This document shows positions 1 to 10,332 of a DNA stretch of 64,000 nucleotides, one piece after another. A program made the translations under genes and the position numbers. Each line of letters starts with the position of its first letter. The first letter of the stretch is position 1. The notes beneath the pieces were generated by a model. It did no database searches, was not told where the DNA came from, and saw only the letters and a program-made list of their open reading frames with translations. The DNA comes from Bacillus oleivorans (GTDB taxonomy: Bacteria; Bacillota; Bacilli; Bacillales; JC228): contig NZ_OAOP01000012.1 in the NCBI RefSeq assembly GCF_900207585.1, positions 1 through 64,000 on the forward strand. Direction: 5' to 3'.

Positions 1-39
1 AACTGCTTCTATTTTTTCCTCTATGTTAAATTTAGACAT
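1..39 (-). CDS. IS3-family transposase OrfA, first 13 codons only
   Basis: The minus-strand ATG at 39 opens a frame reading MSKFNIEEKIEAV that runs off the window. This resembles the N-terminus of helix-turn-helix OrfA proteins of IS3-family elements, which start by binding the element's end. Only 13 residues are visible, so the call rests on this short match plus the IS-like terminal repeat just upstream. The rest, including OrfB with its DDE domain, would be outside the window. Confidence 0.45.
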   Translation of the reverse strand, partial: MSKFNIEEKIEAV

Positions 40-95
40 ATAAAAACTGCACCTCCAATTGTTAGTTGTGTGTCTAACAATTGGGGTGCAGTTCA
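1..95 (-). mobile_element. Left end of an IS3-family (IS150-group-like) insertion sequence, cut by window edge
   Basis: Read on the minus strand, an end beginning TGAACTGCACCCC lies at 95 and inward, followed by an imperfect inverted repeat (arms 74-93 and 45-65) and then the start of an open frame at 39. IS3-family elements begin with TG and have terminal inverted repeats with GGGGTGCAG-like cores just before orfA. The element continues past base 1, so its length, second end and target duplication cannot be seen. A related palindrome lies at 61029-61080. Confidence 0.55.
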
Positions 96-222
96 ATTTT
101 TGGTGGTTTTTTTGTACATAGGTAATGGGTAAAAGGATGAATATCGATTGTAGGAATGATCGATCACCTTTTATAATAAAAGGAATGAAGGTTTAGTTAT
201 TACGACTTAGGAGGAGCAAAAT
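96..222 (+). promoter_or_regulatory. Leader/promoter region of rnjB
   Basis: A TATAAT -10-like hexamer lies at 172-177. The matching -35 is poor (TTGTAG around 148-153, 18 bp spacer). A Shine-Dalgarno AGGAGG lies just before the TTG start at 223. The IS end at 95 lies immediately upstream, so the insertion may have altered the original promoter. Confidence 0.35.
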
Positions 223-1890
223 TTGACATTGCAAACGGAAAATATTCGGATCATTCCACTCGGGGGAGTTGGAGAAGTCGGGAAAAATATGTATGTCGTT
301 GAGGTCCAGGATCAGCTTTTTATTTTGGACGCCGGCATCATGCTGCCAGAAACGGAAATGTTCGGGATTGATATTGTTATTCCTGACATGAATTACATAA
401 TCGAAAATCAGGATCGAGTGAAAGCGATTCTTTTGTCACATGGACATGAGGACCATATTGGTGCCCTTCCATACTTACTTAGACATGTAAAGGCTCCAGT
501 TTATGGTACCAAACTGACCATTGCATATGCAAAAACTCTTGTAAAAGAGATCGGAGTCAAAGGTACTGTAAAATTTTTTGAAATTAATAATCAAAAAACA
601 TTAAAGTTTGATGACGTTTCTGTCTCCTTTTTTAGAACGAATCACACGATTCCTGATTCGGTTGGAATTTGTATCCATACTTCATTGGGAACAGTGGTTT
701 ATACGGGTGACTTTAAATTTGATCAGTCTGCATCGAAATGGTATCGAAGTGATTTAGGAAAAATGGCGCAAATTGGCCAAAAAGGAGTCCTTTGTCTGTT
801 ATCGGACAGCATGCAGGCTGAAACACCAGGGTATACCACTTCCGACTCCTATTTATATAAAGAATTGTCACATTCCATGCAAGTTTCAGATGGGAGAATC
901 GTGGCTGGCTGCTATTCGTCAGATTTGATTCGGATCCAGCAGGTTTTGGGTGCAGCAGCCGAAAATAATCGCAGGGTTATTATTACAGGCAAGAATGTGA
1001 AATCTAATTTAGATCTGGCCATCAGTTTAGGGTATATACAGTTGGAGGAAGAGTGTTTGATCGATTCATCAGAAATAAATGACTATGCTGACCATGAACT
1101 TGTCTTTTTAGTAACGGGCAGTCACGGAGATCTATTTGAGACTTTGCAAAAAATGGCCACTGGCCAAAATCGTACTCTCCAGATTCAAGCTAATGATACA
1201 GTCCTTCTTTCCACCCATGTTCCAATGGGCGGTGAGGTTTTCTTATTTAAAACAATGGATGTGCTGAGCAGGGCTGGGGCAACGGTTCGTTCATCGCATA
1301 AGCTTTTGCATGGAGACGGACATGGCAGTCAGGAAGACTTAAAGCTTATGCTTAATCTAATGAAGCCTAAATTTTTTATACCAATCCGCGGGGAATTCAA
1401 ATCGCTTTTCGCTCATGCCAATTTGGCTCGGGAATTAGGGGTAGAAAGTGAAAATATTGTGATTCCTGACCGCGGTGATGTAATTGAATTAAGTGAAAAC
1501 GGGATTGAGCAGGCAGATAAGGTGACTGCAGGAAATGTTTTAATTGACGGCAGCGGTGTTGGTGACATTGGCAATATTGTATTAAGAGACCGGAAGCTTT
1601 TATCCCAGGATGGCATCTTTATTGTGGTTGTGACGATTAACAAAACGAAAAGAAGTATCGTTTCTGGCCCTGAAATTATTTCGCGCGGCTTTGTATATGT
1701 GAGAGAGTCAGAAAGGCTAATGGAAGATTCAACTGCAAAAGTAAAAGAAATTGTAGAAAAAATCTTGCAGGACTCAGGATCGATTGATTGGGCATTATTA
1801 AAGCAAAACATTCGAGACCAGCTCCATTTTTATTTATTCGAACAAACAAAGAGACGTCCGATGATCCTTCCGATCATCATGGAGATTTAA
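223..1890 (+). CDS. rnjB: Ribonuclease J2 (RNase J family beta-CASP exo/endonuclease)
   Basis: RNase J enzymes are cytoplasmic metallo-beta-lactamase/beta-CASP nucleases that degrade and mature mRNA and rRNA; J2 normally pairs with J1. The 555 residues match the family's full length. The metal-binding HGHEDH lies at residues 73-78, and the C-terminal domain ends in a conserved PMILPIIME stretch. The TTG start has a strong AGGAGG before it. I call J2 from position: tepA, ylzJ and spoIIIE follow, as in B. subtilis. Unlike the B. subtilis J2, whose motif I recall as degenerate (HGHDEN), this copy keeps the full HxHxDH signature and may be catalytically stronger. J1 would be the alternative on motif alone. 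Confidence 0.9.
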   Translation: MTLQTENIRIIPLGGVGEVGKNMYVVEVQDQLFILDAGIMLPETEMFGIDIVIPDMNYIIENQDRVKAILLSHGHEDHIGALPYLLRHVKAPVYGTKLTIAYAKTLVKEIGVKGTVKFFEINNQKTLKFDDVSVSFFRTNHTIPDSVGICIHTSLGTVVYTGDFKFDQSASKWYRSDLGKMAQIGQKGVLCLLSDSMQAETPGYTTSDSYLYKELSHSMQVSDGRIVAGCYSSDLIRIQQVLGAAAENNRRVIITGKNVKSNLDLAISLGYIQLEEECLIDSSEINDYADHELVFLVTGSHGDLFETLQKMATGQNRTLQIQANDTVLLSTHVPMGGEVFLFKTMDVLSRAGATVRSSHKLLHGDGHGSQEDLKLMLNLMKPKFFIPIRGEFKSLFAHANLARELGVESENIVIPDRGDVIELSENGIEQADKVTAGNVLIDGSGVGDIGNIVLRDRKLLSQDGIFIVVVTINKTKRSIVSGPEIISRGFVYVRESERLMEDSTAKVKEIVEKILQDSGSIDWALLKQNIRDQLHFYLFEQTKRRPMILPIIMEI

Positions 1891-1909
1891 TTTAATAATT
1901 GTGTTGCAG

Positions 1910-2001
1910 CCCCTTCTCATGAAAGGTTTTGGCTTAGGAAGAATGATTTTCTGCAGTCCGTTCATACTATTCTTAAAGCCTTTGATGAAAGGGGATTTTT
2001 T
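1910..2001 (+). promoter_or_regulatory. Long hairpin with T-run covering the tepA ribosome binding site
   Basis: The arm at 1910-1931 pairs imperfectly with 1975-1994 and is followed by a run of T at 1996-2002. The 3' arm contains the AAAGGGGA that serves as the tepA Shine-Dalgarno. As RNA, it could end transcription after rnjB or mask the tepA start. This is seen by eye; no folding energy was computed. Confidence 0.5.
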
Positions 2002-2002
2002 T

Positions 2003-2740
2003 ATGCACTCGAATGAGCAAGAAGAGCGTGAAGGACAAAAGGACGAACCGAAATCATCTGCATTAATTGATAAAATTCAGCAGCTTGGACAAACCAATGT
2101 TCCGACAATGGCACAGGATACAAATATCCATTGCCTCACGATTGTCGGTCAGATTGAAGGGCATATGCAGCTTCCTCCACAAAATAAAACAACGAAATAT
2201 GAACATTTAATCCCACAGATTGTGGCTATTGAACAAAACCCTAAAATAGAAGGATTGCTGGTTATTTTGAATACAGTTGGCGGAGATGTGGAAGCAGGTC
2301 TTGCGATTGCAGAAATGCTTGCTTCCCTTTCAAAACCGACTGTTTCCCTAGTGCTGGGAGGGGGACATTCAATCGGAGTTCCCATTGCTGTAGCATGTAA
2401 TTATAGTTTTATCGCGGAAACGGCTACTATGACAATCCACCCTGTTCGGTTAACTGGCCTTGTTATCGGTGTACCGCAAACATTTGAATACCTGGATAAG
2501 ATGCAAGAGCGAGTCGTAAGTTTTGTTACACGTCATTCTAACGTGACAGAGGAAAAGTTTAAAGATTTAATGTTTGCAAAAGGGAACTTAACGCGCGATA
2601 TCGGAACGAATGTTGTGGGTAAAGAAGCGGTGGAATACGGTTTGATTGATGCATCTGGCGGAGTTGGTGCTGCACTAGAGAAATTAAATGAATTGATTGA
2701 GCAGAAAAAGGATTCCAAAGAAGAAGGGCTCGTTCAATGA
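2003..2740 (+). CDS. tepA: TepA, ClpP-fold translocation-enhancing peptidase
   Basis: TepA is a cytoplasmic ClpP-like serine peptidase; in B. subtilis it has been linked to protein secretion and degradation of spore proteins. Seen here: 245 residues, a hydrophilic N-terminal 35 residues, the ClpP fold with nucleophile context GGGHSIG (Ser123) and a histidine in TIHPVR (His146). The ATG at 2003 was chosen because AAAGGGGA precedes it by 8 bases and it gives the family length; longer upstream frames lack a binding site. It overlaps ylzJ by four bases and its leader forms a long hairpin. Confidence 0.92.
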   Translation: MHSNEQEEREGQKDEPKSSALIDKIQQLGQTNVPTMAQDTNIHCLTIVGQIEGHMQLPPQNKTTKYEHLIPQIVAIEQNPKIEGLLVILNTVGGDVEAGLAIAEMLASLSKPTVSLVLGGGHSIGVPIAVACNYSFIAETATMTIHPVRLTGLVIGVPQTFEYLDKMQERVVSFVTRHSNVTEEKFKDLMFAKGNLTRDIGTNVVGKEAVEYGLIDASGGVGAALEKLNELIEQKKDSKEEGLVQ

Positions 2741-2961
2741 TTTTATACACGATCGTCCCGCATGATCAAATATTTCCGACTGATCAAGCCGTATATTCCG
2801 CACAAAAATTAATCGAATATAATGGAATTCCTGTGCTAGTGGAGCAGGAAGAAGACCATTCATTTCGAATAGTTAAAGTAGTAAGCAGTGATCCTAATCA
2901 TTTTTTACGAGAAGATTGCTGTCCGGGTACAAAAATATCGTTTTTTTCCTCAGGGAGCTAA
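2737..2961 (+). CDS. ylzJ: YlzJ-like protein
   Basis: A 74-residue protein with the YlzJ start [14 protein letters not shown]. Its function is unknown; it is widely found next to tepA in Bacillaceae. The ATG overlaps the tepA stop (ATGA), so translation is probably coupled. It has no signal peptide or membrane segment. A hairpin terminator follows at 2985, so the rnjB-tepA-ylzJ unit ends here. Confidence 0.85.
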   Translation: MILYTIVPHDQIFPTDQAVYSAQKLIEYNGIPVLVEQEEDHSFRIVKVVSSDPNHFLREDCCPGTKISFFSSGS

Positions 2962-2984
2962 CAACTATGATATAATGAACATCT

Positions 2985-3014
2985 AAGAAGCAGCCAATAA
3001 TTGGCTGCTTCTTT
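2985..3014 (+). terminator. Rho-independent terminator after ylzJ
   Basis: A 13-bp stem (AAGAAGCAGCCAA with its complement) and a 3-base loop, followed by a short T-rich tail. Confidence 0.75.
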
Positions 3015-3056
3015 ACCCATGACAGTTGGTAAGCTTTAAGGGAATAGGTGAAGAAA

Positions 3057-5381
3057 ATGTCAAAAAAGAAAAAACGCAGAAGTTCTCAGAGAAAGGAAAT
3101 AAAACGAACGATTCAGTATGAAATTGCCGCCCTCATTTTGCTGGCTTTAACGATTGTCGCTGCGCTAGAGCTGGGCGTCATTGGAAATGCAATTATTTTT
3201 GTTTTTCGCTTTTTCTTTGGTGAATGGTACATATTGCTGTTATTAGCTTCCATATCATTAAGCTTTTATTTTATGTGGAAACGAGAATGGCCATATCTTT
3301 TTGGAAGAAGGTTGCTAGGAATCTATTTAATAACCTGTTCTCTGCTTTTATTAAGTCACGTTACTTTATTTGAATTGCTTATATCAGAAAATAATCTGCA
3401 GCAGCCAAGTGTGATTGCGAATACTTGGGAGTTATTTTGGCTCGATGTGAATGGCGAGACATCTACTCATGATCTTGGCGGAGGAATGATTGGAGCGTTT
3501 CTCTTTGCTTTTTCCTACTTTCTGGTCGAAGATTTAGGGACAAAAATTGTGGCCTATATCATCATTTTGATTGGACTGGCTTTGCTTACAGGCAAAACAT
3601 TCGGGGATTTATTTGGGAAAGGGATTGAACGAACCGGTCAATTTTTTAAAAAGCAATGGGCAACCTTTAGAAATGACCTGTCTCAATTTAAAGAAAAAAG
3701 AAGAGAAAAGAAAGAACAGCAGCAGTCTTTGCAGGAACGGATAGAAATATTAGATCCTATTGATGAAGACGAAGACGGTTTAGCAGCACTGAGAGAAGAA
3801 CCAATCATATCTAATTTTGCAGAAAGAGCCTACAAACATAATCAAAAATCCTCTGCATCTATAGGAAGCGAAAAGAAATCGCGAAATAATGATGCAGATT
3901 TATTAGAAGATCAAGAAGGACCTTCGATTCAATTTACGGAAGTTGAAAACAAGGATTATCAACTGCCGCCATTGCACCTGTTACGGATGCCAAAACAGTC
4001 AGATCAAAGCGGAGAATATGAATTTGTTCACGCTAATGCAGCCAAGCTCGAAAGAACCTTTCAAAGCTTTGGCGTAAAGGCAAAAGTGACACAAGTACAT
4101 ATTGGTCCAGCTGTTACTAAATATGAAGTTCATCCCGATATCGGGGTAAAGGTAAGCAAAATTGTCAATTTATCTGATGATTTGGCATTGGCTTTAGCAG
4201 CTAAAGATATTCGTATCGAAGCCCCAATCCCTGGAAAATCAGCAATAGGAATTGAAGTTCCTAATTCTGAAGTGGCAATGGTTAGCTTACGAGAAGTATT
4301 GGATGCAACGATTGATGTTAAACCTGAATCAAAGCTTCTGATTGCATTAGGCCGAGACATAACCGGTGAAGCGGTTTATGCCGAATTAAATAAAATGCCC
4401 CATTTATTAGTTGCCGGTGCTACCGGATCAGGAAAGAGCGTTTGTATTAACGGGATTATTACCAGTATATTAATGCGGGCGAAACCGCATGAAGTTAAAT
4501 TAATGATGATTGACCCGAAAATGGTAGAATTAAATGTCTATAATGGCATTCCGCACCTGCTGGCTCCGGTTGTGACAGATGCTAAAAAAGCATCGCAAGC
4601 CCTGAAAAAAGTCGTAAGCGAGATGGAAAGACGCTACGAGCTATTCTCACACACCGGTACCCGAAATATTGAAGGGTATAATGAACTGGTTAAAAAACAA
4701 AACGCGGACCGTGAAGAAAAGCAGCCATTACTCCCTTATATTGTTGTGCTAGTGGACGAGCTTGCAGACTTAATGATGGTTGCTTCCAACGATGTCGAGG
4801 ATTCAATTACGAGACTGGCGCAAATGGCTCGTGCTGCCGGGATTCATTTGATTATTGCCACCCAGCGGCCGTCCGTTGATGTTATTACAGGAGTAATCAA
4901 AGCTAATATCCCGTCAAGGATTGCTTTTGCTGTATCGTCCCAAACAGACTCGAGAACAATCTTGGATATGGGTGGAGCAGAGAAGCTGCTAGGTCGCGGG
5001 GACATGCTCTTTCTGCCTGTTGGGGCAGCCAAACCGACCCGGATTCAAGGAGCCTTTATGTCGGATGAGGAAGTAGAAGAAGTTGTCAATTTCGTTATTT
5101 CTCAACAAAAAGCGCAATACAATGAAGACATGATTCCTGAAGATATTATCGAAGAACATGAAGATGTAGATGATGAGCTTTATGAAGATGCGGTTGATTT
5201 AGTAATTGAGATGCAAACGGCTTCCGTATCGATGCTGCAAAGGCGGTTTCGGATTGGCTATACGCGCGCTGCACGGTTAATTGACGAAATGGAGGTTCGC
5301 GGAATTGTCGGTCCTTATGAAGGCAGTAAACCGCGCGCCGTTTTAGTATCAAAAACGAACGATGAGGCAACTCCTTCTTAA
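3057..5381 (+). CDS. spoIIIE: DNA translocase SpoIIIE (FtsK/SpoIIIE family)
   Basis: SpoIIIE is a membrane-anchored ATP-driven pump that moves the chromosome into the forespore during sporulation. The 774 residues hold a basic N-terminus, four hydrophobic membrane segments (about residues 20-180), an acidic linker (about 200-310), the motor with Walker A GATGSGKS near 454 and Walker [11 protein letters not shown], and a C-terminal gamma winged helix ([15 protein letters not shown]) that reads SRS sequences on DNA. The ATG at 3057 has AGGTG six bases upstream; a GTG at 3048 is possible but less well placed. Chromosomal place matches B. subtilis. Confidence 0.95.
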   Translation: MSKKKKRRSSQRKEIKRTIQYEIAALILLALTIVAALELGVIGNAIIFVFRFFFGEWYILLLLASISLSFYFMWKREWPYLFGRRLLGIYLITCSLLLLSHVTLFELLISENNLQQPSVIANTWELFWLDVNGETSTHDLGGGMIGAFLFAFSYFLVEDLGTKIVAYIIILIGLALLTGKTFGDLFGKGIERTGQFFKKQWATFRNDLSQFKEKRREKKEQQQSLQERIEILDPIDEDEDGLAALREEPIISNFAERAYKHNQKSSASIGSEKKSRNNDADLLEDQEGPSIQFTEVENKDYQLPPLHLLRMPKQSDQSGEYEFVHANAAKLERTFQSFGVKAKVTQVHIGPAVTKYEVHPDIGVKVSKIVNLSDDLALALAAKDIRIEAPIPGKSAIGIEVPNSEVAMVSLREVLDATIDVKPESKLLIALGRDITGEAVYAELNKMPHLLVAGATGSGKSVCINGIITSILMRAKPHEVKLMMIDPKMVELNVYNGIPHLLAPVVTDAKKASQALKKVVSEMERRYELFSHTGTRNIEGYNELVKKQNADREEKQPLLPYIVVLVDELADLMMVASNDVEDSITRLAQMARAAGIHLIIATQRPSVDVITGVIKANIPSRIAFAVSSQTDSRTILDMGGAEKLLGRGDMLFLPVGAAKPTRIQGAFMSDEEVEEVVNFVISQQKAQYNEDMIPEDIIEEHEDVDDELYEDAVDLVIEMQTASVSMLQRRFRIGYTRAARLIDEMEVRGIVGPYEGSKPRAVLVSKTNDEATPS

Positions 5382-5385
5382 AAAA

Positions 5386-5476
5386 GTTCGGCTGTCTGCT
5401 TATTTGGTAACATGCACCATTCCTTGCTTGAAAGATTGCAAATGGGCATAAAACCAAGGGAGACAGCCGTTTCTAT
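5386..5476 (+). terminator. Long-stem terminator-like hairpin after spoIIIE
   Basis: Arms 5389-5408 and 5453-5469 (CGGCTGTCT paired with AGACAGCCG, then TTTGGT with ACCAA) enclose about 44 bases that can fold further. A T-rich stretch follows. The loop is long for a simple terminator. The rest of the gap to 5639 is AT-rich and probably carries the ymfC promoter, but no clear box could be chosen. Confidence 0.5.
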
Positions 5477-5639
5477 TTATGTAAAAACTCTAATTTTTTA
5501 ATATTTCTTGCTTTTAACCATATTCTTTTATTCGACAATTTTTTAATTATCCTATTTATTTATATGTAAAAAGTATGTTATATTATTTTCGATTAGTAGA
5601 ACTTTGAATTTAAAATAATAGTGATAGCGGAGGGGCACT

Positions 5640-6398
5640 ATGTCTATGGAGCCCGATCATGGTCACCTTTACTTACAGGTGATTGATAGGCTAAAAAAAC
5701 GTATTGAAGAAGGTACATATCGAGAAAAGGAGCGTTTACCTTCCGAGTTTGACCTGGCTAAAGATTTAGGAGTCAGCCGAGCAACACTCAGGGAGGCTCT
5801 TCGTGTGTTAGAGGAGGAAAATGCAGTAGTCCGAAGACACGGAGTAGGTACATTCGTTGCTCCAAAGCCACTGCTTAATTCAGGGATCGAACAGCTACAT
5901 AGTGTCACAGGCATGATTAAAAATGCTGGTCTCCGTCCGAGAACTATTTTTTTAAATTCTAGTGAAATTGGCTCGACAGAAGAAGACAAAAATCGCTTTA
6001 TGATAACCGATCAGGATGAACTGCTATTAGTTGAAAGAGTTCTGACAGCAAATGGGGAACCGATTGTATATTGTCTAGATAAAATTCCAAAATATATCTT
6101 AAAGGAACCATTTGCTCTTAATCAGGATTCGATTTTTAATTTAATAGAGGAAAAAGCGAAATGCAGGATTGCCTACGCTGTGTCAGAAATTGAACCAGTC
6201 GGCTATCATGAAAAGATTTCTCCTCTGTTAAATTGCGATCCTGAAATCGCATTGCTTTTGCTGAAGCAGCTTCATTATGACGAGGCGGAGCGTCCTGTCC
6301 TTTATTCTGTCAACTACTTTAGAGCCGATGCTTTTCGTTTCCAGGTTGTCCGCCGCCGCAATTTATTCGGCGGAGCTAACAGTTTAAAGAAACAGTAG
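5640..6398 (+). CDS. ymfC: GntR-family transcriptional regulator, HutC/UTRA subfamily (YmfC-like)
   Basis: A cytoplasmic DNA-binding regulator. An N-terminal winged helix-turn-helix occupies about residues 8-75, with the GntR signature [22 protein letters not shown]. The UTRA effector domain fills about 95-240. The 252 residues fit this subfamily. GGAGGGG precedes the ATG. It lies directly upstream of the BMP transporter genes with no terminator between, which suggests that it controls or is co-transcribed with them and that its ligand may be a nucleoside or related compound; that ligand is inference. Confidence 0.85.
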   Translation: MSMEPDHGHLYLQVIDRLKKRIEEGTYREKERLPSEFDLAKDLGVSRATLREALRVLEEENAVVRRHGVGTFVAPKPLLNSGIEQLHSVTGMIKNAGLRPRTIFLNSSEIGSTEEDKNRFMITDQDELLLVERVLTANGEPIVYCLDKIPKYILKEPFALNQDSIFNLIEEKAKCRIAYAVSEIEPVGYHEKISPLLNCDPEIALLLLKQLHYDEAERPVLYSVNYFRADAFRFQVVRRRNLFGGANSLKKQ

Positions 6399-6447
6399 AT
6401 GACTGGAAAAATATTTAAAGGAAAAATTAGAAGGGGGTTTTAAAAGA

Positions 6448-7566
6448 ATGAAAAAGCTTAAGTTTGGTTTTATCCTTTCACTTGTATTAGCTTTGGGAAC
6501 TTTCCTCGCTGCCTGCGGTAATGCTGGAGAAGAGGGAGAAGAAGGAACTGGCGGTAATAATGCAGGCGGTGGCGCTGAAAATGCCGGTGATTTCACAGTA
6601 GCAATGGTAACTGATGTCGGCGGTGTAGATGACAAATCCTTTAACCAATCAGCTTGGGAAGGTCTTCAAGCATTTGGGGCAGAGCAAGGACTTGAACAAG
6701 GTACAAATGGTTACCACTACCTTCAATCAAAAGGTAATGCTGACTATGCAACAAACTTAAATACACTTGTTCGCGGTAATTTTGATTTAATTTACGGAAT
6801 TGGATTCCTGCTTGCAAATGACGTAGCAAAAGTAGCAGAACAAAATCCTGATAACCAATTTGCGATTGTGGACAGTGTGGTTGAAGCTGACAACGTAGCG
6901 AGCATCGTGTTTAAAGAAGAACAAGGTTCATTCTTAGTTGGGGTTGTTGCCGGTTTAACGACTAAAACCAACAAAATCGGTTTCGTTGGCGGAGTTGACA
7001 GTGATCTTATTAACAAGTTCGAATTTGGATTCCGTGCTGGAGTAAAAGCAGTCAACCCAGATGCTACAGTTGAAGTTAACTATGCTGGTGCATTTGACAA
7101 GCCTGACCAAGGTATTTCAATTGCTTCTGCTATGTATGGTTCTGGCATTGACGTTATTTATCATGCTTCTGGTGCAACAGGAAACGGTGTATTTACAACG
7201 GCAAAAGATATTAAAATCAATGACCCTGAGCGTGAAATTTGGGTAATTGGCGTTGATAAAGACCAAGCTCCTGAAGGTGAATTAACGCTAGATAACGGTG
7301 AAACTGTAAACGTAACATTAACTTCAATGATTAAACGTGTAGACGTAGCTGTTAAAGACGTTGCTGAAAGAGCAATGAATGGTGAATTCCCTGGCGGAGA
7401 AATCGTAGAATATGGAATTGAGGAAAATGGTATCGGAATTTCTGAAACTCAAGACAATCTATCTGAAGATGTACTAACAGCTGTTGAGGAATGGCAACAA
7501 AAAATCCTTGATGGAGAAATAACAGTTCCTGCTACAGAAGAGGAATTCAATAACTTCGAATTGTAA
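6448..7566 (+). CDS. nupN: BMP-family nucleoside-binding lipoprotein (NupN/BmpA type)
   Basis: The extracellular substrate-binding part of a nucleoside ABC importer. The signal peptide ends in the lipobox LAAC with lipid-anchored Cys23, followed by a Gly/Glu/Asn-rich tether (24-50). The BMP domain begins with [19 protein letters not shown], typical of PnrA/NupN proteins that bind purine nucleosides. The 372 residues are usual. AAGGGGG precedes the start. ATPase and two permease genes follow; a terminator between them probably makes this protein more abundant than the rest. Guanosine is the B. subtilis substrate of NupNOPQ; the exact ligand here is inferred. Confidence 0.88.
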   Translation: MKKLKFGFILSLVLALGTFLAACGNAGEEGEEGTGGNNAGGGAENAGDFTVAMVTDVGGVDDKSFNQSAWEGLQAFGAEQGLEQGTNGYHYLQSKGNADYATNLNTLVRGNFDLIYGIGFLLANDVAKVAEQNPDNQFAIVDSVVEADNVASIVFKEEQGSFLVGVVAGLTTKTNKIGFVGGVDSDLINKFEFGFRAGVKAVNPDATVEVNYAGAFDKPDQGISIASAMYGSGIDVIYHASGATGNGVFTTAKDIKINDPEREIWVIGVDKDQAPEGELTLDNGETVNVTLTSMIKRVDVAVKDVAERAMNGEFPGGEIVEYGIEENGIGISETQDNLSEDVLTAVEEWQQKILDGEITVPATEEEFNNFEL

Positions 7567-7570
7567 TTGG

Positions 7571-7600
7571 GAAAAGGCCGGATTACCGGCCTTTTCTTCT
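7571..7600 (+). terminator. Terminator between binding protein and ATPase genes
   Basis: AAAAGGCCGG and CCGGCCTTTT form a tight stem with a 4-base loop followed by T residues. Its place inside the transporter operon suggests partial read-through that sets a high binding-protein to ATPase ratio. Confidence 0.8.
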
Positions 7601-7730
7601 GAATAAAGACCCCTTATTACTTTGATCAAAGGCTTTTATTTAGGGAAACGATAAAGCCCTTTGATTAGAGTAATATAAATTCACAATCCAATTGATAGGA
7701 ATAAGGAAAAATACGGAGGAGTGAAACTTA

Positions 7731-9266
7731 GTGGAGTATATTATTGAAATGCTCAATATTCGGAAAGAATTTCCTGGCATTGTTGCAAATGATAATGTAA
7801 CACTCCAAGTCAAACCAGGAGAGATACATGCATTGCTAGGGGAAAATGGTGCGGGTAAATCCACATTAATGAATGTGTTATTCGGACTATATCAGCCAGA
7901 GCAAGGCGAAATCCGTGTCCGGGGTCATAAAGCTGATATAACCAGCCCTAATGTGGCAAACGATCTAGGAATCGGAATGGTGCATCAGCACTTTATGCTT
8001 GTCGATGATTTTACAGTTACGGAAAATATTATTTTAGGAAATGAGCCAACGGTCGGCAAAGCTTTTAATAATAAAAAGTTTGCAAGAAAAAAGGTACAAG
8101 AAATTTCGGAGCAATACGGATTAAAGGTTGATCCAGATGCAAAGATTTCAGATATTTCAGTTGGAATGCAGCAAAGGGTAGAAATTCTAAAAACGCTATA
8201 CCGCGGCGCAGAAATTCTTATTTTTGATGAGCCGACGGCTGTTCTGACACCACAAGAGATTACGGATCTTATCCAAATTATGAAAAACCTGATTAAAGAA
8301 GGTAAATCGATCATTCTCATTACACACAAGCTGAAAGAAATTATGTCTGTGTGTGATCGTGTAACCGTTATCCGTAAAGGTGTCGGAATTGGTACTTTAA
8401 ATGTTTCTGAGACCAACCCAAATGAACTGGCAAGTTTAATGGTTGGCCGTGATATTGTCTTTAAAACCGACAAGAAGGATGCGCAGCCAAAAGATGTCGT
8501 GTTTTCAATTGAAAAGTTAGTGGTAAAGGATTCTCGCGGTTTTAATGCTGTGAATCAGCTATCCCTTGAGGTGAGAGCCGGAGAAATCGTTGGGATTGCG
8601 GGTGTCGACGGGAATGGGCAGACTGAATTAATTGAAGCTATTACGGGTTTGCGTAAGATTGAATCAGGCTCCATTACATTAAACGGAAAACGAATTGATA
8701 ACTTAAAGCCAAGAAAAATTACGGAGTCTGGAGTAGGACATATTCCGCAAGACCGTCATAAGCATGGACTGGTTCTAGACTACTCCGTCGGAGAAAACAT
8801 GGTGCTGCAAACCTACTACCAGCAGCCTTTTTCCAAAAAGGGAATTCTTGACTTTAAAGAGATTTTCAAAAAAGCTAATCAGTTAATTGAAGAGTTTGAT
8901 GTCAGAACTCCTTCTGCATATACGCCTGCGCGTGCCCTCTCTGGGGGAAATCAGCAAAAGGCCATTATTGGACGTGAAGTAGACCGAAACCCGGATCTTT
9001 TAATTGCTGCTCAGCCGACACGCGGATTAGATGTAGGAGCGATTGAGTTTATCCATCAGCGTTTGATTGAGCAAAGAGATGCAGAGAAAGCCGTTCTCCT
9101 CATTTCCTTTGAATTAGATGAAATTATGAATGTTAGTGACAGAATTGCTGTTATTTATGAAGGCAGTATTATTGCCATTGTCGATCCAAAGCAAACATCT
9201 GAACAAGAACTGGGATTATTAATGGCCGGAAGTAAGGTTAAGGCAGGTGAACAAAAGCATGAGTAA
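7731..9266 (+). CDS. nupO: Nucleoside ABC transporter ATP-binding protein, double domain (NupO type)
   Basis: Powers nucleoside uptake with NupP and NupQ at the cytoplasmic face. Two ABC domains sit in 511 residues. The first has Walker A GENGAGKST, an SVGMQQR signature and Walker B LIFDEPTAV. The second has the atypical P-loop GVDGNGQTE, a full LSGGNQQK signature and AAQPTRGLD where Walker B normally ends in DE. The imperfect second site is usual for sugar/nucleoside transporters of this class. GTG start with GGAGGAG ten bases upstream. Its stop overlaps the next start by eight bases. Confidence 0.9.
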   Translation: MEYIIEMLNIRKEFPGIVANDNVTLQVKPGEIHALLGENGAGKSTLMNVLFGLYQPEQGEIRVRGHKADITSPNVANDLGIGMVHQHFMLVDDFTVTENIILGNEPTVGKAFNNKKFARKKVQEISEQYGLKVDPDAKISDISVGMQQRVEILKTLYRGAEILIFDEPTAVLTPQEITDLIQIMKNLIKEGKSIILITHKLKEIMSVCDRVTVIRKGVGIGTLNVSETNPNELASLMVGRDIVFKTDKKDAQPKDVVFSIEKLVVKDSRGFNAVNQLSLEVRAGEIVGIAGVDGNGQTELIEAITGLRKIESGSITLNGKRIDNLKPRKITESGVGHIPQDRHKHGLVLDYSVGENMVLQTYYQQPFSKKGILDFKEIFKKANQLIEEFDVRTPSAYTPARALSGGNQQKAIIGREVDRNPDLLIAAQPTRGLDVGAIEFIHQRLIEQRDAEKAVLLISFELDEIMNVSDRIAVIYEGSIIAIVDPKQTSEQELGLLMAGSKVKAGEQKHE

Positions 9267-10332
9267 TAAAGAAAAAACGAATAAATCGAACCGGAAGTTC
9301 ACGCCAATTGCGATTCCGGTAATAGCCGTTATCATAGGACTTATTGCCGGGGCGATCATTATGGTTGCGACTGGATTTGATCCGATCGCTGCCTATCTTG
9401 CGCTTTGGTATGGATCTTTCGGGGATATTTATTACATCGGTGAAACGATTCGTCAAATGACCCCCTATGTATTTTCAGGTTTAGCAGTGGCGTTTGCATT
9501 CCGGACCGGACTATTTAATATCGGGGTTGAAGGTCAGCTTTTAGTAGGATGGGTTGCAGCCATCTGGTGCGGCTTAACCTTCGAAGGACTGCCTAAACTG
9601 ATTCATTTACCATTAACGATCATCGTTGCCGCCTTGGCCGGTGCAATCTGGGCGTATTTGCCGGGGATATTAAAGGCAAAATACCGGATTTCCGAAGTTG
9701 TTGTAACGATTATGATGAACTATATTGCATTACATGCTACCAACGCATTTATCCGATCTGTATTAGCTGAAAATAGTGATTCTACCGAATATATCCCAGC
9801 TTCAGCTTCTCTGAGTTCTCCATTTTTACTGGAATTAACGGATTACTCAAGATTACACTGGGGAATTTTAATAGCATTGGCAGGAGCCTTCTTCGTGTGG
9901 TATCTCTTAGAAAAAACATCAAAAGGGTACGAGCTCAAAGCCGTTGGTTTTAACCAGCATGCTTCTCAATATGCGGGTATGAATGTCAACCGTAATATTG
10001 TCCTATCTATGGTTATCTCAGGAGGACTTGCAGGTCTGGCCGGAGCCATGGAGGGTCTTGGAACCTTTAACTATGCCTTTGTTCAATCAGCTTTTACGGG
10101 TATTGGGTTTGATGGGATCGCAGTAGCCTTGCTCGGAGGCAATACTGCCATCGGAGTTGTGATCGCAGCTCTATTATTTGGAGGCTTGAGCAATGGTGCC
10201 TTAACGATGCAAATGAATGCAATGGTGCCGACTGAACTTGTTGATATTATTGTTGCGCTAATTATATTCTTTGTAGGGTCAAGCTATTTAATCAAATGGT
10301 TATTTAATCGCCGTAAGAAGGAGGTGGAATAA
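9259..10332 (+). CDS. nupP: Nucleoside ABC transporter permease (NupP type)
   Basis: Integral membrane permease of the BMP-dependent importer, BPD_transp_2 family. It has a short basic, polar N-terminus and about eight to nine hydrophobic segments from residue 16 on; family hallmark FRTGLFNIGVEGQ lies near 80 and GISGGLAGLAGA-like glycine-rich text near 255. The ATG at 9259 inside the nupO end was chosen since AGGTG precedes it; a GTG 12 bases earlier is possible. 357 residues. Translationally coupled to nupO. Confidence 0.88.
   Translation: MSNKEKTNKSNRKFTPIAIPVIAVIIGLIAGAIIMVATGFDPIAAYLALWYGSFGDIYYIGETIRQMTPYVFSGLAVAFAFRTGLFNIGVEGQLLVGWVAAIWCGLTFEGLPKLIHLPLTIIVAALAGAIWAYLPGILKAKYRISEVVVTIMMNYIALHATNAFIRSVLAENSDSTEYIPASASLSSPFLLELTDYSRLHWGILIALAGAFFVWYLLEKTSKGYELKAVGFNQHASQYAGMNVNRNIVLSMVISGGLAGLAGAMEGLGTFNYAFVQSAFTGIGFDGIAVALLGGNTAIGVVIAALLFGGLSNGALTMQMNAMVPTELVDIIVALIIFFVGSSYLIKWLFNRRKKEVE

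Noticed and set aside
1413-1811. 132-residue frame opposite rnjB
   Set aside because: Antisense shadow of a well-supported gene, no start signal.
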